64,000 bases of DNA from Cladopsammia gracilis (Eukaryota; Cnidaria; Anthozoa; Scleractinia; Dendrophylliidae). The stretch is from positions 1,863,001 through 1,927,000 of the forward strand of contig JAJGOT010000058.1 in NCBI GenBank assembly GCA_022457155.1. The letters are read 5' to 3'. Positions 1 through 11,096 of this stretch are shown here, piece by piece. The position numbers and the translations under genes were made by a program. Each line of letters starts with the position of its first letter. Position 1 is the first letter of the stretch. Under the pieces are notes generated by a model. The model searched no databases, was not told the DNA's origin, and saw nothing but the letters and a program-made list of their open reading frames with translations.

Positions 1-1199
1 GATCTTTTTTAAGACCTCACTCGTGCAAAATAATCCCAAATTGAACTCGAAACCGTATGATTACCTGTACATATAAAGTGTACGAAGAACGCATCCCTGA
101 ATTCAAACGTGCACTGAATAATAATTATGCCTTGGCCTTTTAAAATGATTTTCAGCATAATGTTGTGGTTTATTGTTACAAGTGACGCCATACAAGTAAT
201 TTGCTGGTCTTCATGGACTATCAATTTTATGGTTAATTTTACAATGAGTAAAATGCGAAAGACTAAAGGATGAAAGTAAAAGAGCAGACATTTCCTCCGA
301 GCACTTCGTGCAACCGCTAAAAAAAGGGGTTACTGAAACAGAAAACTTTGCATCGCTGATGGTGAGGTTAAAACACGTTGCGAAATGCAAAGTTACTTGA
401 ACACGAGAGCCTGATAGGATTCAGGTAGACTTAGTGGTTGTTTCAACTTATTGTAATATACTGTATTGTTTTCGTTAATATTGTTGACGGAAAAGACAGA
501 TGTTTTAACAATATTCAATACTAGACAGGTGCTGGCACGTTTGCTTGCGGTTAACTTCAATTAAAGCCTGCCCATATTGTTGTTCGATGTTGTAATACGG
601 AACAGCATAAATTGCATGACAATTATTTTTAAACTTTCATTTTCAAGTCAAACTGAAAAAAAAATAGACTGGTTATTTTTAGGAAGCAAGTCATCGTGCT
701 AACTGATTCATTTTTGCTTGGTTTTGCTTTGAAAATATAAGGATATCTTAACAGGTAGAATAACGAGCAATAACTGATTATTTACGGAGGACTGGTTCTG
801 AATTGCGCAATCACGTGGTCAATAAAGCGATAAGTACCAAAACGACGCGCAGAAAATTAAATTCAGCAGTGACTAAGAGGTTTTTAAGTGAGTCCATCAC
901 AACTCTGTTTCTTTCAATTTCTTTTTATTATTTGCCACGATATCATTTCCTGCGTTGAAAACAACAGTTCCTTTACACCCGCCATTGTCGCCATTGGGAA
1001 ATTGGTATTTATAAACAATTGGCAATCGAATAGGTCTTTTCACCGGGGATCACTCCAATTCAGCAGCAAAAGTGTAAATATATATATTGTAGATAATGAG
1101 AAATAGTTCCTTTTCTGTAATAATGCTTAATTAATGCGCAGATCATTAATATCATGGAAATTTCTAGATTTCCTTTCGGTGCTTTTGGTAATAAGCTAT
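1..1199. other. Intergenic, no gene seen
   Basis: AT-rich sequence with no long reading frame. The short frames here have neither recognisable domains nor plausible splice structure. I see no clear repeat or RNA gene. Confidence 0.5.
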
Positions 1200-1204
1200 T
1201 TTAT

Positions 1205-1436
1205 GAGGGGGCATTGGGGTGTTAAATAAAAAGGTCTGGAAACGGGGAAGCGAAAAACCCAAACCGAAAAACCACCTTTCTTTTTCATAAAAACCGAAAA
1301 CCGGATGTTTAAGAAGGAAAAACCGAAAACTACAGCGGATACAAAAACCGAAAAACTGGAAATCTTAAGTGCAAAAACCGAAAAACCGATCGGGAAAATG
1401 ACCAAAACCGAAAAACCAAAAACCCCAATACCCCTC
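1205..1436. repeat. A-rich tandem repeat with inverted ends
   Basis: The sequence repeats variants of AAAACCGAAAAACC. It is bounded by complementary ends: GGGGCATTGGGGT near 1207 and AACCCCAATACCCC near 1420. This fits a small foldback element or an expanded MITE interior. The reading frame on the minus strand is a by-product of the repeat. Confidence 0.55.
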
Positions 1437-1735
1437 TCTTTTATTTCTTCCGGTGACTTCTAAACAAAACTAATTTACAATGCGTGGTACAGTAAAAACA
1501 ATTCTATATTTAGAGTAATTAACGGGAATTCAAATTACACACGTAAGTGTGTTGGATTATCAATGATTTAAATAAGCTGGCGACACACTGGCGACAGACG
1601 GAAACGTTGCAGTGCTAATTTAACCAAAACTTATCTTGCGTGTTAAAATCGGAATTGAAATTATTTTGGTGTCTCGTTTGGCAACGAAACGCAGTTCGGC
1701 AAGATTTAAGAGCGGAAGTCTACTCACAGCTGAAT

Positions 1736-2884
1736 ATGGCTGGAAATTACGTTCTTAATAATATTTCCAGTGGAGTAAACGCTACTTCGTCAAGTTTCTC
1801 ATCCAGCGACTCGTCTGTAGAGAAAGTCTTAAAAACCCTGGCTTATGGAGTAATCGTGTTTTTTTCTATGATCGGCAATTCGCTGCTCATTGCTGCGTTC
1901 AAGCTTAACACAAATGGAAAACTCCGCACTGTCAATAACATGTTCATTGTGAGCATGGCTGCCGGAGATTTGCTGATGACACTGGGAAGCACTCCGGAAA
2001 GGATCACAAGAATCTTGGTCAGTGACCAGTGGCTTATTCAAGGAGGCGTGGGGATATTTTTTTGCAAAACAACGAACTACATCGAGAAGCTATGTATGAA
2101 CGTGTCACTTCTTCACATTGCAATGATCGCTATAGATCGTTTCTTAGTCGTGTTTTATCCTCGCAGAAAAGTTATCACCGAGAAAAAAGCTCTTCGAATT
2201 ATAATCATCGCTTGGTTGGCATCGGCTGGGTACTGTGCGCCTTTGTTTTACTACGCCAACCTGCGGGAGAAAGATGGAAAGCTACTGTGCAAAACGCGAC
2301 ATTTTTTCGACAATTGGCGCGTTTGGTATTTGCTGTTCCTGTCTCTTCTTGTGATAACTCTGCTACTTGTAGTCGCATTATACACTGCAATAGTCATCCA
2401 ACTTTGCAGAAGTAAAACACCTGGGGCTCGTCTATCTTTCAAGAACCAGAATTGCGCGCGACTAAACAATCGACTTCTTAAAATGGTGGCGATTATTCTA
2501 TTCGCGTTTTATTGTTGCTTTCTGCCATATTGGCTGGGTTGGATATTCTGCTCTTATCATTGGACCGACCGCATCTGCAACGACACCTACGTGTTTATTT
2601 CAATTCTTCTTCTTTATGCTAACAGTGCTGTTAATCCTGTAATTTATTCATTTTTCAACGAACATTTTCAGGCGGGCTTTCGATCTATTTATAATAATTT
2701 ACGCCTGTGTTGTCGCGGCACTAAGGAAAACCAGGGACTTCTGGGACTTCTGGGTGAACACCAAGCCAGCAATACCGTGAACGCAAACGGTTTGGTCAAG
2801 ATTAAGAAACAACACAGCGAAGACCGATGCAGATTAGCTGTTAAGACGTTTAACTCAGGAAAACAGAGTGGAACACAGGTGTAG
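1736..2884 (+). CDS. Class A (rhodopsin-family) GPCR, paralogue A
   Basis: A single-exon seven-transmembrane receptor of 382 residues, presumed to act at the plasma membrane through G proteins; the ligand is unknown. The first ATG in the frame is at 1736; the frame extends upstream only through non-ATG codons. Visible family marks are two N-glycosylation sites in the N terminus (NISS, NATS), GNS in TM1 (N48), the TM2 aspartate in MAAGD (D78), the TM3 and loop-2 cysteines (C110, C185), DRF at 134-136 in place of DRY, the TM4 Trp (W160), NPVIY in TM7 (300-304) and a Cys pair after TM7 (325-326) suited to palmitoylation. TM6 reads FAFYCCFLPYW, so the usual toggle Trp of CWxP is Phe. The protein ends in GTQV, a class I PDZ-ligand pattern. 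It is closely related to the gene at 9939-11096. A peptide receptor is possible but cannot be settled from sequence. Confidence 0.93.
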   Translation: MAGNYVLNNISSGVNATSSSFSSSDSSVEKVLKTLAYGVIVFFSMIGNSLLIAAFKLNTNGKLRTVNNMFIVSMAAGDLLMTLGSTPERITRILVSDQWLIQGGVGIFFCKTTNYIEKLCMNVSLLHIAMIAIDRFLVVFYPRRKVITEKKALRIIIIAWLASAGYCAPLFYYANLREKDGKLLCKTRHFFDNWRVWYLLFLSLLVITLLLVVALYTAIVIQLCRSKTPGARLSFKNQNCARLNNRLLKMVAIILFAFYCCFLPYWLGWIFCSYHWTDRICNDTYVFISILLLYANSAVNPVIYSFFNEHFQAGFRSIYNNLRLCCRGTKENQGLLGLLGEHQASNTVNANGLVKIKKQHSEDRCRLAVKTFNSGKQSGTQV

Positions 2885-3106
2885 AATTCAAAGATACTAA
2901 ATGACATTCTCGCCCAGAGCCCTGTGGCTAGTTGTATAATGCCGGGCGTAGCTACTAACGTCGAACGTTTAGCCGTGTCAAAATTATGTTCTGAACTCTG
3001 ACGTTAGCAGTTAAGTCATGCCGAGCTTTAACGTTATATAGCTGTAATCTTCTTGCTTCTCTAAGAAGATTTTTGCGGCCAAAAAATAGAGGATATGGCC
3101 GGGGCT

Positions 3107-3112
3107 AATAAA
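3107..3112 (+). terminator. Possible poly(A) signal for GPCR A
   Basis: AATAAA lies about 220 bases after the stop codon of the GPCR at 1736-2884, on the same strand. It is the first canonical signal I noticed downstream. Confidence 0.4.
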
Positions 3113-3838
3113 TACAAACATAGCGAACATAACAACGAACAAGACCGGAGGAAGACTATTTGCTAACGAAAAAAAGCTGGCTACCACAAGATTAAAAACT
3201 TTAAAATGTCATAGTTTTACAAACCGTTGATTGGGTATAAATATATAGCAATATAAGCATAAACTAAACCGTTGTTTTATTTAATACTTCAGTCATACAC
3301 AGGAATATAATTCAAGTTAAAATAAGTGGATGATATGAACTTATGAAACTTTATCAAAGCTTCAATGTTATCTTAGCATCACTTTCATGCCCGTATGTAG
3401 CGGACAGTTGTTAGTTTATTTAACGCAAAATATGCAAACGTGTGGATATCGATAATAGAAATAAAAGTTCAGAGTTAATTGTGGTTGTGAAAAATAATAG
3501 ATGTCATTTAACTGTTGTTGTATTTTTCGTCATTACAATTATGCGTAAGAAAAATTATTACATTTACATTTTGTAGATGTTCTTATTCAATGCTTGATTA
3601 CATTGTGCGATGGTTCATACTAACATTTTGCGCCAATTATTACATTCTACGCCGAAACTAAAACGATAAATTAATAAATAATTTCAGGTTTAAATGTCAG
3701 TGTTCAGAGTCGGATAGAATCAGATTGGTGGTTATTTCTCAGAGAAATAACATAATAAATTAAACAGCCTAATCTTTCCCCGCGTTTTTTTTTAGTCAAG
3801 ATAGAAAATTTAATTGTAAAAGTTGTTTGCTAAATGGC
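3113..3838. other. Intergenic, no gene seen
   Basis: AT-rich sequence with only short interrupted frames. No repeat structure or RNA gene was recognised. Confidence 0.4.
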
Positions 3839-3849
3839 AGTGTTTGTTT

Positions 3850-4420
3850 AGTCCCCTGAAGTTTTTGAATATATCTTTGTTGTCCCAGTGTTTTAAACGA
3901 TCATGTCGTCATTGCCTTACATATACCCACTAAAACCTGACATTGCATTTATCGTTACTGTATTCACTTCCACCGGATTTGATAACTTTGCTTATTACTG
4001 CACGCAGCCATATATAGCTCACGACAGGTGCGACCATCTACCTTTTCATTATTCGTATTTGGCGAGAAACGAAGGCATTTATTCTGCCTTCCCTTCTCTC
4101 GTCCACCGTCTCGCTGAATGGTAGTGTTTGTTAAGTCTCCTGAGGTTTTTGAATATATCTTTGTTAAGATGTCGCCTTGGTCGCAGTATTCAGTTAAACA
4201 ATCAAGTCGTCATTGCCTTATATATACCCACTAAAACCTGACATCGTGTTTATATTTACTTTATTCACTACCACTTCAAGGAATATAAATACGTCCGGAT
4301 TTTTTAACTTTGTTTATTACTCCACGCATGAAGCCATATATAGCTCACTACAGGTGATCAACCTTTTCGTTATCTTTATCTGGCGAAAATCCGCCTCCTT
4401 TTCTCTCTTCCGCTCTCTCT
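3850..4420 (+). repeat. Diverged tandem duplication, period about 284 bp
   Basis: Blocks starting GTTTTTGAATATATC occur at 3861 and 4145. They are followed in both copies by CATTGCC, TATACCCACTAAAACCTGAC and a shared segment ending near the motif CCATATATAGCTCAC. The short frames in the two copies translate to similar peptides only because the DNA is duplicated. Confidence 0.75.
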
Positions 4421-4588
4421 CCTTGCTTTGTTGTTCTCGCTCCACCGATGCAGCACCTGCCTACTCCAGGGATTAAGATTGGGGGGCCTGGGGAGCAGCT
4501 AAAAACTGGCGCACGAACGAGCGAAGAAAACGAGAGGAGACTGGGGAGCAGTTAAAAATCAGCGCACGAATCAGCCTATTCGCATATA

Positions 4589-5068
4589 ATTAACCGCATA
4601 TAAGCGAGTCTGTTAACATCAAATTACCGAATGCAAGCGGTTAAAGTAGGCCCAATTCACCTACTGAGAAATAACGAAAATAGAGCTGATCTCAAACTGG
4701 CTTTTGTCTTTCACTTAAACACTTTACATAAAGTAAAACTCCTTTTTTAGTAAAAGAAAGAAGAAGAGCAGAAGGGTGTATGCCTTGAACCAGAGAACCC
4801 ATATCCACTACATCAAGGAGGGCGAGCTGAGAAGCACTGTAATTTTTAACATATTTATAGAGTTACCCATAACCATGAAAGCTAACCGTTTTAAAATCAG
4901 TGCTTAATCCTAAACACTGCAGATCAGTGCTAAACTGGAGCTATTTTCTCTCAGTTCTGTGTCTAACGTCAGTAATATAAAGAATACTACTGTTGGGTAA
5001 ATAGGGCCTATTTTACCGCTTGCATGCGGTAATTTGATGTTAATTAGACCCGCTTATATGCGGTTAAT
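4589..5068. repeat. Inverted-repeat element with about 75-bp arms
   Basis: The left arm (4589-4662) begins ATTAACCGCATATAAGCG. The right arm (4994-5068) is its imperfect reverse complement. A second, direct similarity flanks the element: GCACGAACGAGCG followed by a shared GAGACTGGGGAG occurs near 4511 and again near 5084. Probably a non-autonomous DNA transposon. Confidence 0.65.
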
Positions 5069-5718
5069 AATACGCGAATCGGGTGCACGAACGAGCGGAG
5101 AAAACGACGGGAGACTGGGGAGTGGGGTCGGTCTCTTTCGCGCCTACTCTCTCCGTCAGCACTCGCGATATTTTTCTTTCTGCGCGCCGCCTATGCTGAT
5201 TTCCCTTTCGTTAATGGTCGATGCCATTTTCAACGGTCGATGCCATCATTAGCATTCATTAGTAACCAAGCCTTCTGTAATGGTCGATGTTATTTCTCTC
5301 TAGTTTATGCCTGGATTGGGACGAAAGTAGGCTATCATTATTAGATAAACTTGGGCCTAGGTAAAGCGATTATTAGATCTAAGCTAGGTTCGCGGTTAGG
5401 TAAGATTTAGGGTTAGGGTGACCCGTTATTGATATATATTAAGAAATGCACCTTTTATAATTAAATTTTCCTTGGGTTTGCCGGATCAACCCAGCGGTCT
5501 TGTGATAAAGGAGAGATGTTAGCATGCAGAGGTTCCGGGTTCGATTTTAGGTAATTAATTGCATTTTTCTTTTTCTGATAGAAAAGATAATTCTAAAATT
5601 GGTGAATATTTTTCTAAGTGTCGCTAAAATGGCATCGAGCGTTTACGAAAGGGCCAATTGCGCCGCCTATCCTTCGCTCCCCACCATCTGAATGCATGGA
5701 ACAGGCTATACTTGTCTC

Positions 5719-6335
5719 TGTTTTCATAGACTGTAATTTCCCACTTTTGTATTTCATGTAGCTTTTGTCATATGACTCAATCCAGTGAAGACTCCTACCT
5801 TGCCAGCAGAGGAACGGTCCCCTTCAATTCGATCTTCCAAGAAAAGATCGATCCTCTCGATTTTTCTAAGAAGATCAAAGAGCCCTATTTTCAGTATCAC
5901 TTTGAAAAGCCAAAACACATATTTGCTTATCCTCATTTGGCGAAACACAAATGTATATATCCTGCGGCCCCTTCTGTCTTCCCTTTTCTTAACCTTGGTC
6001 GCTTGTTCTCGCTCCCTCCGCACAATATCTGCCTCTGTTTTCATGGGTGTTTCTTGGTGTTGCGGAGGTGTGGGTATTGTTCAGTATCTTTTGAATCTTT
6101 TCATGTTTTACGTCATTTGGTGATCACACCATCCGCAACACCAAGAAACTACCGTTTTCATAGACTTGAATTTTCACTTTTGTATTTCATGTAGCTTTTA
6201 TCAATCTTTAGATTTGTAACTTTTATATCTTTTTAGAATTTCCACTTTATAATCGATTTTTCAAGGACAAAAACTGATCTTCTCGAAGGGAGCTATTTTT
6301 AACATCACTTTGAAAAGCCAAAACACATATTTGTA
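5719..6335 (+). repeat. Partial direct duplication, offset about 430 bp
   Basis: TTTTCATAGACT...CTTTTGTATTTCATGTAGC at about 5719-5765 recurs at about 6153-6198. GAAAAGCCAAAACACATATT recurs at about 5899 and 6312. Reading frames in this stretch show no family features and are better explained as repeat DNA. Confidence 0.6.
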
Positions 6336-6698
6336 TCAATGGAAACCTATAACTAATGCTCGCGTCTTCAATTCTGATACTAGTGCACTGAAACTATAAA
6401 TAATTATCTTTCGCTGTGGCTGGGCCGAATAATGGAAATGGACTACATTATTAAAAAAGTTTACCAATCTTTTCAAGTTCTTCCCTTTTGTCTTGGAAAT
6501 GTCGCTTAAATGTGATCGTGGTTTGTCCTCTCCTCAAGGAATCACCTAGTTTGAAGTGTCAGCCGCTTTCTCGCCCTAACCCCCGCGGGCGCTGGAGACC
6601 AAGTTTCCTTCATCAAGCATGCCATTTACTAGTTACCAGTCACCGTAGAACGCAGACAAGCCCAGATTATGTATACGAGTTAATTCGGTGTCAAATAG

Positions 6699-6780
6699 CA
6701 ATTATTGATATGAGATAATCTCGTCTCGAGGACATGTTGCAATTATTGATATGAGATAATCTCGTCTCGAGGACATGTTG
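6699..6780 (+). repeat. Perfect 41-bp tandem duplication
   Basis: The 41-base block starting CAATTATTGATATGAGAT at 6699 is followed directly by a second copy at 6740. No difference was seen between the copies, which suggests a recent slippage or duplication event. Confidence 0.9.
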
Positions 6781-6793
6781 TCCTTTCGGTGCT

Positions 6794-6923
6794 CATTCTC
6801 ATCCCCAGAGCCGCGTGACCCTCTTAACCGTCGGAGCCTGAGTACGTGGACCGAGTGGCCACTCGGTCCTACTGCTCAAGCTTCGGTGGTTAAGAGGGCC
6901 AAGCGGCTCTGGGGACGAGAATG
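6794..6923. repeat. Hairpin-forming MITE-like inverted repeat
   Basis: CATTCTCATCCCCAGAGCCG at the left pairs imperfectly with the right end CGGCTCTGGGGACGAGAATG. Further pairing surrounds CCCTCTTAACC / GGTTAAGAGGG, and a short palindrome (ACCGAGTGGCCACTCGGT) sits at the loop. Confidence 0.75.
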
Positions 6924-6951
6924 TTCGGTGCTCTGAGAGCACTCCGAGTAA

Positions 6952-8009
6952 GGGCCCATTTATATGGTCTCGGGTACCGGAGACAACTCTCCCCCCGAGT
7001 TACCCTGGCCGAGCTAACTTTTCACTTTTTTCTTTGAAAAATTCAACCAACTGTTTACATGAGAATTGCGAACTCGTCTAGGGGGGCGAGACAACTCTGG
7101 TGGGCGAATTGTCTGGCTTCGGCAGGTAGTGTAACCCTAGCAGGCGGGACAACTTTTTCTTATAGAGCGTTTTCATCTGACGTCACGGCGGCCATATTGG
7201 TGTTCCAAAACAAAGAAACGGCGGCCATATCGGTGTACCAAACCAATCCTCCGGGAATTGAACTCTATTTTTATGCAAACATTTTCTTTTGTTTCAGTAA
7301 ACCAACATGGCCGCTGGTCACGTCAGTGAAAACGTTCTATACAAACACTTTGGCTCGCCTTCCCGAGACGAGACGGCTCCAATTGTTCCCGGAGCCCGTG
7401 TGTTTTAGGCCAGCGGAGACCAAAGGTTAAAAAAAAAATGGCGTCTCGAGAGAGACTGTCCAAAGTGCTAGAGGGGACAGCTGTTAAGTAATGCTTCACA
7501 TAAGAACTATAGTAAACTTCATTGTTCTGCGGCAATGGCTCTTTCCCACATAGAATATCTTGATTTTAAGAATAGAGGAGGGGCTGATGATTCATAATTA
7601 TATTTCATTATAAAAATACAGAAAATCCATTTGCATCAAACATATTTTAGGAAATGTTCGTGCTTAACCAATCAGAATAGCAGAAGACAATAGCTACTAA
7701 TTTTGCTTCTTTGATGAAGTTCCCCAAATACAATATCCTTTAAAAATTGCATGTTGTGCGATTGGGTCTCAAAATACTTGAAACCTTAAAACATTTAGAC
7801 TTTATGCACCTTGAACCTTGACTTTTTAGCGGTTTTTGAGTCTCGGCCAATGAGATCACTAGTTGTAACAATGAAGATAGTTGACATTCCATCGTGCATT
7901 GCCATTCAGCACTATCCTTCTTATGCGGATCATTACTTAAAACTCACAACTCGATATAAACGCTCCGTAAAGTTGTCTCGGGTACCCGAGACTATATATA
8001 AATAGGGCC
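6952..8009. mobile_element. PIF/Harbinger-like non-autonomous element
   Basis: The left end reads GGGCCCATTTATATGG followed by TCTCGGGTACC. The right end is the imperfect reverse complement and ends AAATAGGGCC. Both sides are flanked by TAA (6949-6951 and 8010-8012). A three-base TWA target duplication together with GGGCC-type terminal repeats is typical of PIF/Harbinger. I saw no transposase; the longest frames inside have no recognisable domain. Confidence 0.65.
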
Positions 8010-8012
8010 TAA

Positions 8013-9930
8013 GAGCAGAGGTACTTTTAAAATATTCAGTGCTGTTTTGACCAAACAAAGCAAAATCTCTAATAAAACTTGCCTCCTTTGTGGTCTTTTG
8101 TTTTGGAAACCAATTACACGACATGTTCTAAGCCGTAAATTTTATTTATTTTCTCTATCAGTAATACAACGACACATATGTTGTTTTATCAGGTATTATT
8201 ATGTTTATTCTTTATCTAAACAGTGATCTACATTTAAAACGTTTCATCACGTACTAGTTAGAAGTCTTTTGATCGGCTCCATCCTAGTATAATATTACAA
8301 AATTCCAAAAACAATGATTCCATAAATGTAATTCATATTTACAGATTGTCAATGGGCAGAAGTCAATTAACTCTCTCTCTCTCTCTCCCTCCAAAGATCA
8401 AATCATGAGTCCTGTAGTTCTAACTCTTACATTTGTAAAATAAAAGTGTAACACCACAGTCATAGCTATTGATCGCTTGCATATGCGTAGCAGTTTGTTT
8501 TTCTGGCTCTGAGGGAGAGTAACACCAAAGATTTCGCAGAGAATGCCACATGAAACGACTTAGCTAAATTTTGGATTCCGACGATCTTTAGTAACCGAGT
8601 TATGGGAAAGGATATTTCGAAAACTACAGAGACCTTTATATGCGTCCGCCATCTTATTGTACCGGCACTTTGGTGCACCAAAGTGGTGGCCGAATTTGTA
8701 CTTTAACTAAATTATTGAAAAACAGCTAAATTTTCTTTAAAATTGTTTCTGTTCAGTTCAAAGATTTATAAAACCTCCGATTTGTATTCTCCCTTTAGAA
8801 GTCTACAACTAACTGAGTGAAAATACTTGTTTTTGTTTCGCACACGGAGATGCTCACTCGGCCGCGCCATCAAAAATATTAAAATACTTTATCTCCAAAG
8901 TAATGTAATATATTGGCATGAAACTTGGCATAAGTATTACTATTGTTGATATGAAGAACCTGCTAAAAGAAGGGCCATGTAGAATATGCTGTTTAGGTTT
9001 TAGAATTTTGATGACGTCGAGTGAAAACGCAGAATTGAGGAGTTATTTCATGTGGTGTACACGCAGTACCATTCTGAAAGAGGTGTTTCTCACTTTCGAG
9101 TCTGTGAATAAAATCCTTAAGCGCGACCATTTACGCAAACGTTACTTAGCAACATTTTTCTGCGGAACTGCTTATTATGCTTTTATTCAAGGCGTCTCAG
9201 TGCTTTTGAGACCGCTGTGATCAAAATCCTTATATTCATTAAATGGCAGGTCAGTTCCCTGTGGTGCTGTTTGTTCACCGTGCTGTGCATGATTCTGACT
9301 TTCAAAGAGGAACAGCTTCCCAGCTGATGTATTGTGTTTCCATGTGAATGCGGGCCAAGAGCCTGCTTTAAGCTTCCTTAATTGTCTTGAATTAGGAATA
9401 AAAAGTCACCAAAAGTGACGAAACCACAGTGATATAAACTAAATAGACAAACTTATTAAGACCTTAAAAAACTCAAAGCTCAACCATCCTTGTAATCTAG
9501 TACTTTATCCCAAAACGTCTTGTTCTTTATTACGGTGTAGAATCTTTGACATCTTTTTATCCAATCAGTTGTTTATTTTGGTGGCATTTGGCAAATTTCA
9601 ATATTTCGGCGGAACATTGGTCCCTTAAATGTGATCATTGAAATGGCAGCTACTGAGCAGTGCTTTCCTGTGGTGTTGTTAATTATGCTGTGCAAGGATC
9701 TACATGGTGGCTGCTTAATATCTGAACTTGGCCTTACCATTGTCTTTATTCAATTAATATGTGAGTTTCTGGTTTTAGATACAATTTGTTAGGTTACCGT
9801 AGTTCTACGACTGTTAAAACAAAATATCTTAATTAAACTCCTATTTTTTGTTGCAAATTGAACTTGGTCTTTCTAATTATTTTACCAAGACTTATTTTTT
9901 TCGCTGCTTTTCTTGGAAATGAGCTTTCCA
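8013..9930. other. Intergenic repeats, no gene seen
   Basis: Contains a CT microsatellite at 8371-8387 and a segment around 9490-9650 that resembles sequence near 37730-37900 in the ATP synthase b gene (ATCCTTG...AATC, then AGAATCTTT, TTTTAT and TTTTGGTGG in the same order). The 100-codon frame near 8918 shows no family features. Confidence 0.45.
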
Positions 9931-9938
9931 AATCCATT

Positions 9939-11096
9939 CTAAACCTGTGTGCCCGGCTGATTTGACCTTGAGTCAATCGTTTTGATAGCATTGCATCGAA
10001 TTTCGACGCCAGTTTCGTCCATCTTACGCAAGCCTCTTGCAATGATGTAACTTTCATGGCATTCATGTCGACGAAACAGCGTTGTCTTTGTCTGAAAACA
10101 ACATTTGCACAGCTTGTTGAAGATAGCTCTAAATTCGACACGAAAATTACGGTTGAAACTCGCGTAGATTAGTGGATTTACCGCACTGTTAGCATACAGG
10201 AGAAAAATGGAAATAAACACGTACACATCGCTGCAGATAAAGTCGCTATGATAATAAGAACAAAATACCCAGCCTATCCAATATGGAAGGAAGCAACAGT
10301 AAAACGCAAACACAATCATAGCCACCATTTTGAGAACTCGACTGTTTATTCGTGCACATATGCGGCTTTTGAAGGAGATGCGTACACCGGGTGTTTCACG
10401 TCGGCAAAGTTTGATCGTTATTGCAGCGTATAATGCGACTACAAGCAGCAGAATTATCACAAGCAGGGACAAGAACAGCAAGTACCAAATGCGCCAGTTG
10501 ACGAAAAAATATCGCGTTTTGCACAAGAGCTGTCCGTTTTTTTCCATCAAGTTGGCGTAGTAAAACAACGGTACACAGTACACAGCCGATGCCAACCAAG
10601 CGATGATTATAATTCGAAGAGCTCTTTTCTCGGTGATAATTTTCCTGCGAGGATAAAACACGGCCAAGAAACGATCTATAGCGACCATTGCAAGGTGAAG
10701 AATTGCCACGTTCATACAGAGTTTTTCAATGTAGTTCGTTGTTTTGCAAAAAAATATTCCCACGCCTCCTTGAATAAGCCACTGGTCACTGACCAAGATT
10801 CTTGTGATCCTTTCCGGAGTGCTTCCCAGTGTCATAAGCAAATCTCCGGCAGCCATGCTCACAATGAACATATTATTCACAGTGCGGAGTTTTCTATTGG
10901 TGTTAAGCTTGAACGCAGCGATAACCAGAGAATTACCGATCACAGAAAACACGACTACTAAGCCATAAGCTAGGGTTTTTAAAACTTTTTCTGTATTCGG
11001 ATCGCCAGTTGCGTTTTCAACGCGAGAAATTCCACCATCGAAGTTCTTTTCTATCATATTAAATTTTGGAATGATAAGACTTTGGTTCTCCATCAT
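9939..11096 (-). CDS. Class A (rhodopsin-family) GPCR, paralogue B
   Basis: An intronless 385-residue seven-transmembrane receptor starting at the ATG at 11096. It is very similar to the GPCR at 1736-2884 throughout TM1-TM7; the N terminus and middle of the cytoplasmic tail differ. Marks: N-glycosylation site NAT at 28-30, D85 in TM2, C117 and C192 for the TM3-loop disulfide, DRF 141-143, FAFYCCFLPYW in TM6, NPLIY 307-311 in TM7 and a Cys cluster at 330-333. The last residues PGTQV match the SGTQV end of the paralogue, and a KTxxS motif lies a few residues upstream in both. It faces the first gene tail to tail at about 7 kb distance, so the pair arose by inverted duplication or by duplication plus inversion. 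Ligand unknown. Confidence 0.94.
   Translation of the reverse strand: MMENQSLIIPKFNMIEKNFDGGISRVENATGDPNTEKVLKTLAYGLVVVFSVIGNSLVIAAFKLNTNRKLRTVNNMFIVSMAAGDLLMTLGSTPERITRILVSDQWLIQGGVGIFFCKTTNYIEKLCMNVAILHLAMVAIDRFLAVFYPRRKIITEKRALRIIIIAWLASAVYCVPLFYYANLMEKNGQLLCKTRYFFVNWRIWYLLFLSLLVIILLLVVALYAAITIKLCRRETPGVRISFKSRICARINSRVLKMVAMIVFAFYCCFLPYWIGWVFCSYYHSDFICSDVYVFISIFLLYANSAVNPLIYASFNRNFRVEFRAIFNKLCKCCFQTKTTLFRRHECHESYIIARGLRKMDETGVEIRCNAIKTIDSRSNQPGTQV

Noticed and set aside
1829..2907. Antisense and shifted frames across the GPCR at 1736
   Set aside because: Mirror the coding pattern of the receptor; the same shadow frames recur over the paralogue at 9939.
5465..5555. Possible tRNA gene or tRNA-like SINE head (GGGTTCGATTT resembles a B box)
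   Set aside because: No convincing A box at the right distance and no acceptor-stem pairing could be found.
5772..6194. A 140-codon plus-strand frame
   Set aside because: Lies in a direct duplication, shows low-complexity composition and no domain, and overlaps a similar frame on the other strand.
7059..7430. A 123-codon plus-strand frame
   Set aside because: Inside the Harbinger-like element, without transposase motifs, and with repeat-derived sequence.
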